Positions 22,577 through 33,113 of a stretch of 64,000 nt of DNA are shown one piece after another. Where the stretch lies: contig OY998185.1 of NCBI GenBank assembly GCA_963921935.1, positions 31,588,487 to 31,652,486 on the forward strand, given 5' to 3'. This stretch comes from Galeruca laticollis. Taxonomy: Eukaryota; Arthropoda; Insecta; Coleoptera; Chrysomelidae. A program made the translations under genes and the position numbers. The first letter of the stretch is position 1, and each line of letters opens with the position of its first letter. The notes under the pieces are model-generated. The model made no database searches, had not been told where the DNA came from, and worked only from the letters and a program-made list of their open reading frames with translations.

Positions 22577-23676
22577 TTAACTTTTTGGAACCGATTTCAG
22601 CCGTTCCTTACATTTGGCTAAGAAAATTCCTGTTTTCCATTCAACTTCTTTGTTTGTTATGTTCTTGTCCAACTTTTGGACGACATCTGAAACAATAAAA
22701 TAACTATATTTTTTGTTAAAAAGCAATTTCTATTCTACTGTGATTTTTGTGTATGTATGTATAACAATCAAAATATAATCCCAAAAACTGAAACTTAAAA
22801 GCTGAAGTTTAACATCAAACATGTAATTTAAAAAATAAGTCTTGTAGGAGACAAGTAAAAATCTAAATATTCCAAACAAAATAGTGATTAGAAGTTATTT
22901 GTTTCTTATACATGATATATTAAATTAATTTACATGTGCATTCCAAAAAATAACATGATTATACCTACTACTGATTCAAAGAGCTTTGTTTTTCCAAAGC
23001 ATTTTTCCCTTTTTATCCATGCATACTGTAGCCCTCCATTAAATACTCTGTCAGGATTTTTTGCAAGAATCTTTTAATATATTGTTGCAAATAAGAACCT
23101 TCCAATCTTGCCAGAGGTACAACCTAAAATTGTATTAATTTGGAAGTTTTTCTCATAAGTTTCAAAAATTAAACAATTAAAGTTTATAAGCAAAGTTATA
23201 ATTAACGAACACAAATATAAGACCACTTTCATCTGTGTGAACAGTATACATATGCCTGAAACTAGACAATTGACCAGCAATAACTCTTATTTACAAATGT
23301 CAGAACTAATTTAACATTGAATGATCAGTGTAGAGCTTTCTAGTCAATCCCAATTAATAATAGAATAGAGGTAACTATAGGCAATTTGATTAAGGCACTC
23401 ATAGCATACATCTCGGTAACATAATTACATGAAACTACCTGAGAAAATAAAATTTATGAAATCAACAATTATTTTAATATTTTCATGCACTAAAATATAA
23501 AAAGTAATACATAAATACTCCAATATTTAGAGGCAGTTTCATTTTGATTTGAATATAATATTGAATGTTCAACTTACAAAAAATTCATAGGATTCTTTGT
23601 TCAGCAAAGCTGACTCAACTCCTTCAAACTTTGCCTCATCATTTATTGGAAGTTTTGGCAGCAAATCAATAATTTT
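22577..23676 (-). pseudogene. DUF4806-like gene fragment, copy A
   Basis: Minus strand, three exon-like blocks with good junctions: 23676-23578 (preceded by TTTTTTAG, followed by GTAAGT), 23123-22965 (ATTTTAG, GTATAA) and 22686-22577 (TTGTTTCAG, ends in TAA). Peptides read LPKLPINDEAKFEGVES, then SYLQQYIKRFLQKILTEY and MHG-stop-KGKNAL, and finally EVEWKTGIFLAKCKERLKS. Order and motifs match what I know of the C-terminal DUF4806 domain of insect proteins, whose function is unknown. Exon 2 has an in-frame TAA, and a frameshift is needed to reach the reading frame of exon 3. Its 5' continuation is replaced by a PLE fragment exactly at the intron donor (23730). Confidence 0.6.
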
Positions 23677-23729
23677 CTAAAAAATGCGATGATAAGTCAA
23701 CAGAAATTAAAAAAATACAATAAAACGTA

Positions 23730-24805
23730 CCGATATAAATTTTATCACAATTGTCATTACCACATTTTGATTTATAAACTCCTGATTTGTTTAATTTTGA
23801 AGATTTTGATTTATTATTTTTGATGAATTTGGATAAATTGTGATCAGTTTTAAAGGAGATATTCATGTCTAAGGTATCTAAAAATGATTTAATTTTTAAG
23901 GATGGTGTTCCAAAGTATGTTAAGCTTTTAAATTGTTTATCATTTTTATCTGAAGGGAATACTTGTTCTAAAGTCTGTTTTTTTATCTTTTTATTTATGA
24001 TATTGTCAATTAAATTTGGATCGTAATTATTATTAACTGCTATTTGTTTTATGATATTTAATTCTTTGGTATAATTATTAATATTTAATGGGACTGTTAA
24101 GAGTCTGTGTATGATACTATTGAAAGCTGCTGGTTTATGACTGAATGAGTGGACCGAACTATTATGAATTGTAATATCTGTATGTGATGGTTTATGAAAT
24201 ATAGAAAAATCATGTTTATTATTTATATTTGAAATAGTAAGGTCTAGAAAGTTTATAGACTTATTTTGTTCAAGTTCTACAGTAAATTTGATATTATTGT
24301 GAATCGAGTTTATGTAAGTAATGAAGCTCTCTAATTGTCTATTTGTACCGATGAAGCTAGCTAAAATGTCGTCCACATATCGGTGCCAGTACAATTTTTT
24401 ACTAAGGGGGTGTTCATGAATTATTTTTTCTATATTATCCATGAAAATTTCTGCTAGTAGGGGGCTGAGAGGGTTGCCCATAATCAAACCATCTTCACTG
24501 CTATAAACCTTTCCATTGAAATGAAAATAATTTTGATTCGAACACACTTTTAATAAAGTAAGGATATCAGAGTGAATTATGGGATTAACATTATTGTATG
24601 TAAGCAAGTTATCAACAAGAGTTATAGTTTCTTTAGGAGGTATACTAGGGAATAGATTTGTTACATCGAACGATATTAATTTAGAATTATGGGGTAGTAT
24701 TATATCTTGAATATTATTAATTAATTCCGTTGAGTTTTTAACTGAAAATCGAGGTATGAATGAACAATATTTAGAAATGACATCTATGAGAATCTTTGAA
24801 ATTTT
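23730..24805 (-). pseudogene. PLE reverse transcriptase fragment, open but truncated
   Basis: The minus-strand frame is open from about 24803 to 23730. It contains SFDVTNLFPSIP (RT motif with catalytic Asp), GLIMGNPLSPLLAEI, HRYVDDILASF (YxDD) and SINFLDLTIS, then the linker and the start of a GIY-YIG endonuclease (SGVYKSKC, then CDKIYIG). This arrangement is specific to Penelope-like elements, which make cDNA at a chromosomal nick. The 5' end is cut by block X at 24805 and the 3' end is cut in the second endonuclease motif at 23730, where it meets a splice-donor-like GTACGT of the DUF4806-like copy. I see no internal stop, so the copy is fairly young but incomplete. Confidence 0.9.
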
Positions 24806-25556
24806 GTAAGCTTTTCAATCTGTAACCTACAGAATAATCCACGTTATACATATAAAGAAATAAATTCTCACTTTTTTGCGCTTTTGAACAAAAGCTTGCC
24901 TTTTAAAAGATTTCATTATTTCATATGGTGATTTTTCGTCTACTTCTTAATCTATGCATTTCGGACACAGCATCGTTATTATATGGTCGTTTTTCTGTGA
25001 GTTTTGAGCTATTATTATGATTAACTGGTCTAACATCGGGGAGCTGTGATATTGAATTTCGACAATCTCCGGCTTAACTCGTAACCTCAACTCACACATA
25101 CAGATTTTGAACAGAGTTGGACCAGAATTACAAATCTAGCCCGCCACTTTGGTGCCGCTATCTTGAATTTATGAATTTTGACATAAAATTTATAATATTC
25201 TACCCCGTAAAACCCCGCACACCAATTTTTGAATCAAATCGGCCTATAATCCCAAAGTTCGTTCGCCATCTTGCAGCTGCCATCTTGAAGTCAAGAATTT
25301 CAATAAAAAATTCAGAATATCTGACCCCAAAAACCCCTACATATCAATTTTGAATCGAATAGGAACATAATCACAAATATCGTCAGCCATCGCGGAGCCG
25401 TCATATTGAATTTAAGAATTTCGACAGAAAATTCATAATTTCCGACCTCAAAAACTCCCACGCCCGTTTTGAATGGAATCGGAGCATAATCATGAAATCC
25501 GTCCGCCATCATGATGCCACAATTTTTTTCCTCTAACAAAAATTTAATCGTGTTTT
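24806..25556 (+). repeat. Minisatellite block X, copy 2
   Basis: Direct copy of 16581-17281 with the same start (GTAAGCTTTTCAATC) and end (CGTGTTTT). It differs by scattered substitutions and a ~30-bp insertion near 24964. It sits between the PLE fragment and the second DUF4806-like copy. Confidence 0.9.
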
Positions 25557-25770
25557 ATAACAATCAAAATATAATCCCAAAAACTGAAACTTAAAAGATG
25601 AAGTTTAACATCAAACATGTAATTTTTAAAATAAGTCTTGTAGGAGACAAGTAAAAATCTAAATATTCCAAACAAAATGGTGATTAGAAGTTATTTGTTT
25701 CTTATACATGATATATTAAATTAATTTACATGTGCATTCCAAAAAATAACATGATTATACCTACCTACCT
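25557..25770 (-). repeat. Partial extra copy of DUF4806-like intron
   Basis: It matches copy A from about 22763 to 22970, ending at a duplicated CCTACC. About 158 bp of it (from TCAAACATGTAATTT) is repeated in tandem as the start of the next block at 25771. Confidence 0.85.
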
Positions 25771-26740
25771 CAAACATGTAATTTAAAAAATAAGTCTTGT
25801 AGGAGACAAGTAAAAATCTAAATATTCCAAACAAAATAGTGATTAGAAGTTATTTGTTTCTTATACATGATATATTAAATTAATTTACATGTGCATTCCA
25901 AAAAATAACATGATTATACCTACTACTGATTCAAAGAGCTTTGTTTTTCCAAAGCATTTTTCCCTTTTTATCCATGCATACTGTAGCCCTCCATTAAATA
26001 CTCTGTCAGGATTTTTTGCAAGAATCTTTTAATATATTGTTGCAAATAAGAACCTTCCAATCTTGCCAGAGGTACAACCTAAAATTAAATTAATTTGGAA
26101 GTTTTTCTCATAAGTTTCAAAAATTAAACAATTAAAGTTTATAAGCAAAGTTATAATTAACGAACACAAATATAAGACCACTTTCATCTGTGTGAACAGT
26201 ATACATATGCCTGAAACTAGACAATTGACCAGCAATAACTCTTATTTACAAATGTCAGAACTAATTTAACATTGAATGATCAGTGTAGAGCTTTCTAGTC
26301 AATCCCAATTAATAATAGAATAGAGGTAACTATAGGCAATTTGATTAAGGCACTCATAGCATACATCTCGGTAACATAATTACATGAAACTACCTGAGAA
26401 AATAAAATTTATGAAATCAACAATTATTTTAATATTTTCATGCACTAAAATATAAAAAGTAATACATAAATACTCCAATATTTAGAGGCAGTTTCATTTT
26501 GATTTGAATATAATATTGAATGTTCAACTTACAAAAAATTCATAGGATTCTTTGTTCAGCAAAGCTGACTCAACTCCTTCAAACTTTGCCTCATCATTTA
26601 TTGGAAGTTTTGGCAGCAAATTAATAATTTTCTAAAAAATGCGATGATAAGTCAACAGAAATTAAAAAAATACAATAAAACGTACCTGTTTTGATGCGTG
26701 AGGTCGTAAGTTTTAGTTCCACCCGTAGTATAGAATTCAC
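25771..26740 (-). pseudogene. DUF4806-like gene fragment, copy B
   Basis: Nearly identical to copy A over 22808-23725, with exon-like blocks at 26631-26533 and 26078-25920. It keeps the same in-frame TAA in the second exon, so the lesion predates the duplication. The final exon of copy A is absent. Unlike copy A, this copy continues upstream of the 60-bp intron into another exon-like end (CAAAACAG followed by GTACGT, junction at 26686/26685), so it preserves the original 5' context. Both copies are probably non-functional. Confidence 0.6.
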
Positions 26741-26871
26741 CGTAGAAACATATTTAAACAACTTCACAGTCGCAAAAAATTGACTAATTAATTAACGATC
26801 AAAAACAATTAATCATACTACTACTATTTCACCAATAACAATAACCTGTGTGTTGTCCCTGATAACCTATA

Positions 26872-28758
26872 CAGAGTGGCCCAAAAGTCTGGAAACGGCC
26901 AATTATCTCGTAAACTGCTAGTCCTAATTGTACAAAATTTGGGGTACACCTATTTTGCGATACGGAGATTCCAGATTTAAAATTTGCAATGTTGCCAGAT
27001 TTCCTGTTTCTCTTATATTATTAGTAACTTTGGTTTTTCAAATGCATCACCCTGTATATTCAGTCGTTTTTGGAACCTCCTATTCAATACGAGTTCAACC
27101 ATATGTAACACTTATGATTTTCTGTAGTCTGGAAGGTCTTAAATACATAAAACAGTAAAAAATATGTAGATTTGAAGTAATTTAAATGTAGAATGCTGTG
27201 ATTTTGACATTTGTCCACCATTTACATTATTAACTAAAACTGACAGTAGTTTGATGTGTTTTGGAAAGTTCTGCAAGGTAAATTGCTTCTCTAAAATGGC
27301 TCTTAACGAAAAAGAACGAATTACTATTCTAATGATGAGAGGGTACGGCGACAGAAAAAGATCTTATTGTGAAGTAGCCAACTTATTCAACGATACTTTC
27401 CCAAACCGTTCTCCTATTCATAAGGCGACGGTACAAAAAACTGTAAAGCGATTTGAGGGATCTGGAGGAGTAAAAAACAGATACCGATCAGGTAGACCGG
27501 AAACAGTTACGAATGACAACAAAACTTTAGATATAATGCAGAGTTTTGTTGAAGATCCACATACATCCTCACGCAGGGTTGCACAAGTACATGATGTAGG
27601 TCGTTCTTCAGTCTTACGTATACTAAATAAGACTAAATTTAAACCATACAAAATTCAGTTATTGCAAGAATTAAGTGAAGATGACTTCGATCGTAGATTA
27701 GAGTTTACTGAGGTAATGATGGATAAAATTGAAAATGATGAAACTTTTGTTAACAGAATATGTTTTTCCGATGAAGCAACCTTTACACTTTGTGGCAGTG
27801 TAAATCGACACAATTTAAGGTACTGGAGTGACGTAAATCTTCACTGGATGCGTGAGAACCATGCTCAAAGACCACAAAAATTAAATGTATGGTCAGGTAT
27901 AGTAGGTACTCAGTTAATTGGGCCATTTTTTATCGAAGGAAATTTAACGTCAGATAAATATGAACTTCTACTTAGAAATGAAATTGTACCTACACTGAGA
28001 AACTTGTTTGGAGCCAATTTTAATAATATATGGTTTCAGCAGGATGGAGCTCCAGCTCATTTTGGTGTAAATGTCCGGCGTTATTTAGATGGGATATTTC
28101 CCGGACGATGGATTGGTAGACGAGGTAGAATTGAATGGCCTCCACGTTCACCTGATTTCAATCCTAAAGATTATTTTTATTGGGGATACTTGAAAAATTC
28201 AGTTTACAAAACTAAACCAGCAAGTCTTGCAGATCTAAGGCAACGAATTATCGATGAATCTCGATTAATTCCTAGACAATCATGGAGAAATGTGGTAGAT
28301 GCATTCTACCATCGATTAGGGTACGGTCAACTCACAAATGGAGCACATTTTGAACACTTGATAAAGTAACCATTAAGTTAAAAATGTTGCAATATTTCAA
28401 TTGTTACGGTTTAATGTAGTTGAAAATAGTTTGTATTAAAACATTTAATGAGACAATTAGGCGTTGCCAGACTTGTGTTTTATTTATTTGAGACCTTCCA
28501 GACTACATAAAATCATAAGTGTTACATATGATTGAACTCGTATTGAATAGGAGATTCCAAAAATGATTGAATATACAGGGTGATGCGTTTGAAAAACAAA
28601 AGTTACTAATAATATAAGAGAAACGGGAAATCTGGCAACATTGCAAATATTAAATCTGGAATCTCCGTATCGCAAAATAGGTGTACCCCAAATTTTGTAC
28701 AATTAGGACTAGCAGTTTACGAGATAATTGGCCGTTTCCAGACTTTTGGGCCACTCTG
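26872..28758 (+). mobile_element. Full-length Tc1/mariner-type transposon with 270-bp TIRs
   Basis: Ends are CAGAGTGGCCCAAAAG and its complement, flanked by TA (26870-26871 and 28759-28760). The inverted repeats are about 270 bp long (26872 to about 27143, about 28488-28758) and differ at only about a dozen positions by eye. They enclose one uninterrupted transposase gene. High TIR identity and an intact ORF mean the copy is young and may still be able to transpose. Confidence 0.95.
27296..28369 (+). CDS. Tc1/mariner-type transposase (DUF4817 N-terminus), intact
   Basis: The frame is open over 357 residues from ATG 27296 (MALNEKERITILMM). An upstream in-frame ATG at 27254 would add 14 residues, but the protein family starts near MALNEK. 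Residues 1-68 form the helix-turn-helix DNA-binding part ending in the typical basic SGRP. The catalytic core has D159 (CFSDE), D250 (FQQDGAPAH) and D287 (WPPRSPDFNP), with 36 residues between the last two, and YFYWGYLK after the third Asp. The enzyme would bind the TIRs, cut the element out and insert it at TA. No introns, stops or frameshifts are seen. Confidence is high for function class, lower for the exact family within the superfamily. Confidence 0.93.
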   Translation: MALNEKERITILMMRGYGDRKRSYCEVANLFNDTFPNRSPIHKATVQKTVKRFEGSGGVKNRYRSGRPETVTNDNKTLDIMQSFVEDPHTSSRRVAQVHDVGRSSVLRILNKTKFKPYKIQLLQELSEDDFDRRLEFTEVMMDKIENDETFVNRICFSDEATFTLCGSVNRHNLRYWSDVNLHWMRENHAQRPQKLNVWSGIVGTQLIGPFFIEGNLTSDKYELLLRNEIVPTLRNLFGANFNNIWFQQDGAPAHFGVNVRRYLDGIFPGRWIGRRGRIEWPPRSPDFNPKDYFYWGYLKNSVYKTKPASLADLRQRIIDESRLIPRQSWRNVVDAFYHRLGYGQLTNGAHFEHLIK

Positions 28759-29087
28759 TATAATACGGTCGAACCGCCATTTTTCACTGGTCGTTACCGT
28801 CAACTGTCAACTGCAACTGTGACTGCAACTACTGACGCTTGGCCATGGAACAGAAAGAGCGTTTGAACAAAAATCAAATAATCATAGAATATTCTTAGAA
28901 CTATTTGATTCGAATATTCTAGAAAGAATAATCTCAGGATATTCCAACTGGACTTTCATTGAATATCCGATTTAGGTGTACCCACAGATATTCTAGATAT
29001 CCCCAGAATAACCCTATAATATTTGGATATATATCTTCCAAATCGAAGACTGTTAGAGGATCCCATGTATATCTGGTGCTATCTGGG

Positions 29088-29400
29088 TAATAATATCTAA
29101 GCTATAGTATTTGTGATATCATATGTTCTTCTTTTTTCTATTCATATATATTAAGTCAATCACAAGGTAGATCACTTCGTGGTCTAGCCAAAAATAATTG
29201 TTAAACATCAGGTAAACTTCACATGAAATGTATCTTCCGTCATTCTGACGAGGATAGAAATATCGAAACAATTGTGAATTTTTTAGAATGTTTAACATTT
29301 TTCTCATTCTATTGTGGACTATTTAGAAACAGTTAGTTTAATTTAAAGGAGTAATATGAGTATAATCCAAATAGTAAAGGTCGAAACAGTGAATTACTTT
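29088..29400 (+). repeat. PLE terminal repeat, right part of split copy
   Basis: Continues the sequence interrupted at 17963: TAATAATATCTAAGC, then CAATCACAAGGTAG, the GGTCTAGCCAAAAATAA block, the hammerhead-like core at 29245-29276, and CAGTTAGTTTAATTTAAA. It aligns with 32849-33110. Confidence 0.85.
29245..29276 (+). ncRNA. Hammerhead-ribozyme-like motif
   Basis: CTGACGA (CUGANGA box), a helix II candidate GATA/TATC closed by GAAA, then GAAAC, a 4-nt AATT loop and GTG where an active ribozyme needs GUH (H is not G). Box order and the tiny helix III match the hammerheads reported in Penelope-like elements. The last base makes this copy probably inactive, and helix I pairing is weak. Confidence 0.45.
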
Positions 29401-31852
29401 AAAATTTTATATTTCTTACTTTTTGTTTTGATTTTCTCGTAAACTTTCTAGATAATAATAATTACTCTTAACAATACCTTACAAGCATTTTCTTGCTGGG
29501 ATTAAAACCTAATCTGCATTAAATCTTTTTTTATTGAAAATTATTTAAAATATTGAAGATGAGCAAGAATTCACGTTTAATGTAGAAATGGTTGCTCTTT
29601 CACATTTTAAAACCGATTAGACATTAGAATTATAGGGTCCAAAGTTATGATCTAATATATCACAGAGACAGGTTGTAAGTAACGCCCTCTATGAGCAGCA
29701 TAAGAAATATTAAGATAATTAACTTTATAGAACCAAATAACGTTGAGTTTCCAATTTTCAAGTCGATAGTCTCAGATAGACGATGGTAATAGTAAAAATA
29801 GCAAATAAAATTATAACTTTGACACACCAACATTTCGAAAATGTATGTTTGTGTCAATCGTCACTATTTAATCCGTAGTATCACCAGTTAACGGTTGTTC
29901 TAGTGTCACCTTGTATTTTAATATCGAAGCAAGAAATAAAAAAGATATATACCTGCTGTATTATCACCAATTTTCAAAACAAATTGCATAACAACTGGTA
30001 TTTATCAAATATATCTTAACTGAACTGAAAGAGTTATGACGCAAAAAAATATATCAAGATCAAGAAAGCAAACACATATCTTAACGTGTTATATACGGAA
30101 ATAAATACCTTCTCGATGTTTCGGATCAATTTCGGCCAATCAAAATGTTCCTCTATGACAATAATATAGGCTGCACTAAGGTATCCAAAACAGTTGAATC
30201 ATGTGAGTGTGAATTTGTAGATGACATGGAGATTGCCATATTGAATCCAATAACTGAATCAGCTTCACCAAGAGCGTAGCTAAATATACCGCTATAGTAA
30301 GTTGAGATGAATATGACAATCAAATTTCATATTCCTTGAAAATATATTAAATCGCAGAATGAACTCTGTTTTTCTCATGAAATATAGAATTAGACTCAAA
30401 GGAAAAGCAGCGATTAATCTCATAAATGCCGTAGACGATATATTCAAATACAGCAGTAAGTGGTTCTTCGCTTTTGCGTGTGAATTGACTACCCGGGATA
30501 AGGCAGAAAAAGTAAAGTGAAGGGTGAACGGATATCAAAGGAACATTTTTGATATCCTTCAAAATATGTATATATCAATATTTCAGTCACTGTCGAGAGA
30601 GAAAACATTACCATCAATTAAATTTTTATTTACCGATTTTCTCCACAGATTATCCCTAATGTAGGAAATATGAGAATAAATGCTTGATTTAAAAAAATCG
30701 CGAAGGCATGCGTTATAAAATGGTGAAATCGCTCACTGGAAATAGCAATACACTTAGTTTTCAACATCAACAAAAACATACACTCTCAGAAAAGTCAGTT
30801 TTCGGGAAAATTCGATTTTCTGAGAAAATTTCGACAAGAGACAGATTGTCTATGAATAAATGGGTAGAACTCTACTTCAAATACTGCCCACTAACCGGTT
30901 CCTCCTACCGCATACTTCGAACTTCCTAGTCCCTCATTCAGCCACATTCAAGTCACTGAATGTTTTGGTTAATCCCACATTCTATTTATGTACCGTTCAA
31001 AACAAGTTGAGACTGGTGTGTAGTTACAAAGTGAAAAGGATCGTAGGTTCAGTGTTTAACAGGAACAAATAACATTGTACAACATTAACAAACACAGGAA
31101 ATGTGTCTGATATTATGGTGATATTCCAATACGTCTATCAGAAATAGTAATTTGTAACTTGAATACTTATAGTTCACAATTTCATTCTTGAATAAATTCA
31201 ATATATGTAGAACAAACTCTTGATTTGAACCAAATTACACAGTGTGATATTGGAATATATGTAAGACTAGTTAATTATGCACAAATATTCGTTTTATTCT
31301 AGAAAATATATCTCACTTACAGACTCCGTCTCTGACATAAATATCTAATAGTTGTTAATTTCGGCTCCGAAAAACCTAGCAATTTTAGTAGTAAAACCAA
31401 ACTTAGGCGATAAAAGTGTATAATACAGTTTAGTTATCATCATAGTGAAAACACATTGAGTACTTTCTGATTATTTTCATCTGTATACACCTAGGAATCT
31501 TAATCTGAATTATTTGAACATTCTATCGACCACATTAAATACAACCATCAGTTCTTGTCCTCAAAACCATTGACTGACCAAAATGAATAATTCTTCACAA
31601 GCTAATACTATGTCATATCCTACCGCTTTGGCACAACAACATTATCAATCACGAAATCACGCAATTGTTCTTAATACCATAACAAACACGAAACTACTAT
31701 TTGAACGAAATTGGTCCTCTAATTGACCAAAAACTATTACACATATTTCCAAGATTTCTAATAATAGGTTATGTATATTCCTATTGAGCAAATAAGTAGT
31801 AGATAATGAAATTGACTGTCTCGAACCTTACTTCGTGAAATATGCTGATATT
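29401..31852. other. 2.4 kb without a recognisable gene
   Basis: AT-rich with only short ORFs of up to about 73 codons and none recognisable. No terminal repeats or microsatellites stand out. Confidence 0.45.
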
Positions 31853-31928
31853 AGTGTTTTTAAATGAAACTCACGGTCTCTAGTTAATTCCACAATATAA
31901 TAAAAGTTATTGAAAATTCAAAAAAATT

Positions 31929-31962
31929 GACAATTGTTTCGATAAATCAATATCATCGTCAG
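31929..31962 (-). ncRNA. Hammerhead-ribozyme-like motif, reverse copy
   Basis: The minus strand reads CTGACGA, a 15-nt helix II region with GATA/TATC, GAAAC, AATT, GTC. All conserved core boxes of a hammerhead are present. Same form as 33004-33037. Confidence 0.5.
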
Positions 31963-32157
31963 AATGACGGAAGTTACATTTCATTTTATGCCTACCTGAT
32001 GTTTAGTAGTTATTTTTGGCTAGACCAAGAAGTAACCTAACTTGTGATTGGCTTAATATATGTTTATAGAAAAAAGAAGAAAATGTGATATTACAAATAT
32101 TGAAGCTTGTGATGTAATTTTGATAGAGAGATTAATTCAATTAGACCAATAGCAACA

Positions 32158-32745
32158 TCTAACGGTTATCCATTAGATTTGATAAATAAGCTAATTAGTA
32201 AAAAAGAAGAAAAAGTGGCATTACAACTAATATATCCTAAACAAGCTAATGAAATTAAAACCTATAAAACCATCACATATGCAGGAAATATTTCTAATAA
32301 TATTTCAAAGATAATATCTTCAGCAACGAATACAACAATTTCTTTTAAAACAGAAAGTAACGTTAGTACAAAATTGTTAAATGTAAAAACAAAAATACCA
32401 CTATTAAAGAAGTCAGGTATATATAAACTCAAATGTCCAGAATGTAATGCTGTCTATTTGGGTCAGACCCTTAGAAATTTAGAAATACGATACAGTGAGC
32501 ACTTACGGACATACAGATTAAAACAACCAGATAAATCCCACTACGCTAAACATCTACTTGACACCAATCATTCATTGACACCTAACACAGAACTAGAAGT
32601 GCTGCATATTTGTGAAAAGAAACAATAACTGGATTTCCTTGAAGAACTGGAAATTAGAAGACATTTAAGAAACCCACAATATGAAGTTGTCAATGAACAG
32701 TTAAATCTAGGGAGTTCTCCACTAATAAACTGTCTTCTTAAGTGA
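32158..32745 (+). pseudogene. PLE GIY-YIG endonuclease fragment
   Basis: A plus-strand frame of about 195 codons holds the linker (ISFKTESNVSTKLLN), then the GIY-YIG nuclease: SGIYKLKCPECNAVYLGQT (a Penelope-type Cys pair between the GIY and YIG-equivalent motifs), then LEIRYSEH, then HYAKHLLDTNHS, and the C-terminal tail ending LINCLLK before TGA. In PLEs this domain nicks the target DNA to prime reverse transcription. One in-frame TAA at 32626 breaks it after EKKQ. The reverse transcriptase that should precede it has been lost. Inverted copies of the element's own terminal repeat lie on both sides. Confidence 0.88.
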
Positions 32746-32762
32746 TAATTGTGAAGATCAGC

Positions 32763-32857
32763 AGATATAGTTTTCCTGGTTTTCTATATGATTGCACAGT
32801 TATACTGATCTTAATTGGAAAAATGATATCCAGGATATCACCATAGGGCTAATAATA
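32763..32857 (+). repeat. PLE 3' non-coding sequence (empty-site paralogue)
   Basis: It matches 17880-17963 joined to 29088 onward. AGGGCTAATAATATC is continuous here, which shows the pre-insertion state of the 11.1-kb unit. Confidence 0.85.
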
Positions 32858-33003
32858 TCTAAGCTTCAATATTTGTAATATCACATCTTCTTTTTTCTAT
32901 AAACATATATTAAGCCAATCACAAGTTAGGTTACTTCTTGGTCTAGCCAAAAATAACTACTAAACTTCAGGTAGGCATAAAATGAAATGTATTTTCTGTC
33001 ATT

Positions 33004-33037
33004 CTGACGATGATATTGATTTATCGAAACAATTGTC
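33004..33037 (+). ncRNA. Hammerhead-ribozyme-like motif, forward copy
   Basis: CTGACGA (33004-33010), helix II candidate with GATA/TATC (33012-33025), GAAAC (33026-33030), AATT loop, GTC (33035-33037) with the predicted cut after C. Only about 3 bp of adjacent helix I are visible (ATT/AAT), so activity is uncertain. Confidence 0.5.
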
Positions 33038-33113
33038 AATTTTTTAAAATTTTCAATAACTTTTATTATATTGTGGAATTAACTAGAGACCGTGAGTTTC
33101 ATTTAAAAACACT

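Larger units (their letters stand above)
17964..29087. mobile_element. 11.1-kb nested unit with CCCAGATAGCAC inverted ends
   Basis: The left end reads CCCAGATAGCACTAGATATTC; the right end, reverse complemented, reads CCCAGATAGCACCAGATATAC. TA flanks both sides (17962-17963 and 29088-29089). Joining the flanks recreates the uninterrupted sequence AGGGCTAATAATATC found at 32844-32858, so one TA was duplicated by the insertion. The terminal ~350 bp on the left and ~200 bp on the right are packed with ATATTC/GAATAT motifs in both orientations. No transposase with matching ends is identifiable. The superfamily is therefore unknown, and the original element was probably much smaller before other elements landed in it. 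Confidence 0.8.
31857..33110 (+). mobile_element. Truncated PLE with inverted terminal repeats
   Basis: A reverse copy of the terminal repeat (31857-32110) and a forward copy (about 32858-33110) flank the 3' part of a PLE ORF. The two copies align over about 250 bp including TTAAGCCAATCACAAGTTAG and the hammerhead-like core. Terminal repeats in either direct or inverted orientation are known for Penelope-like elements. The RT domain is missing. Confidence 0.8.
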
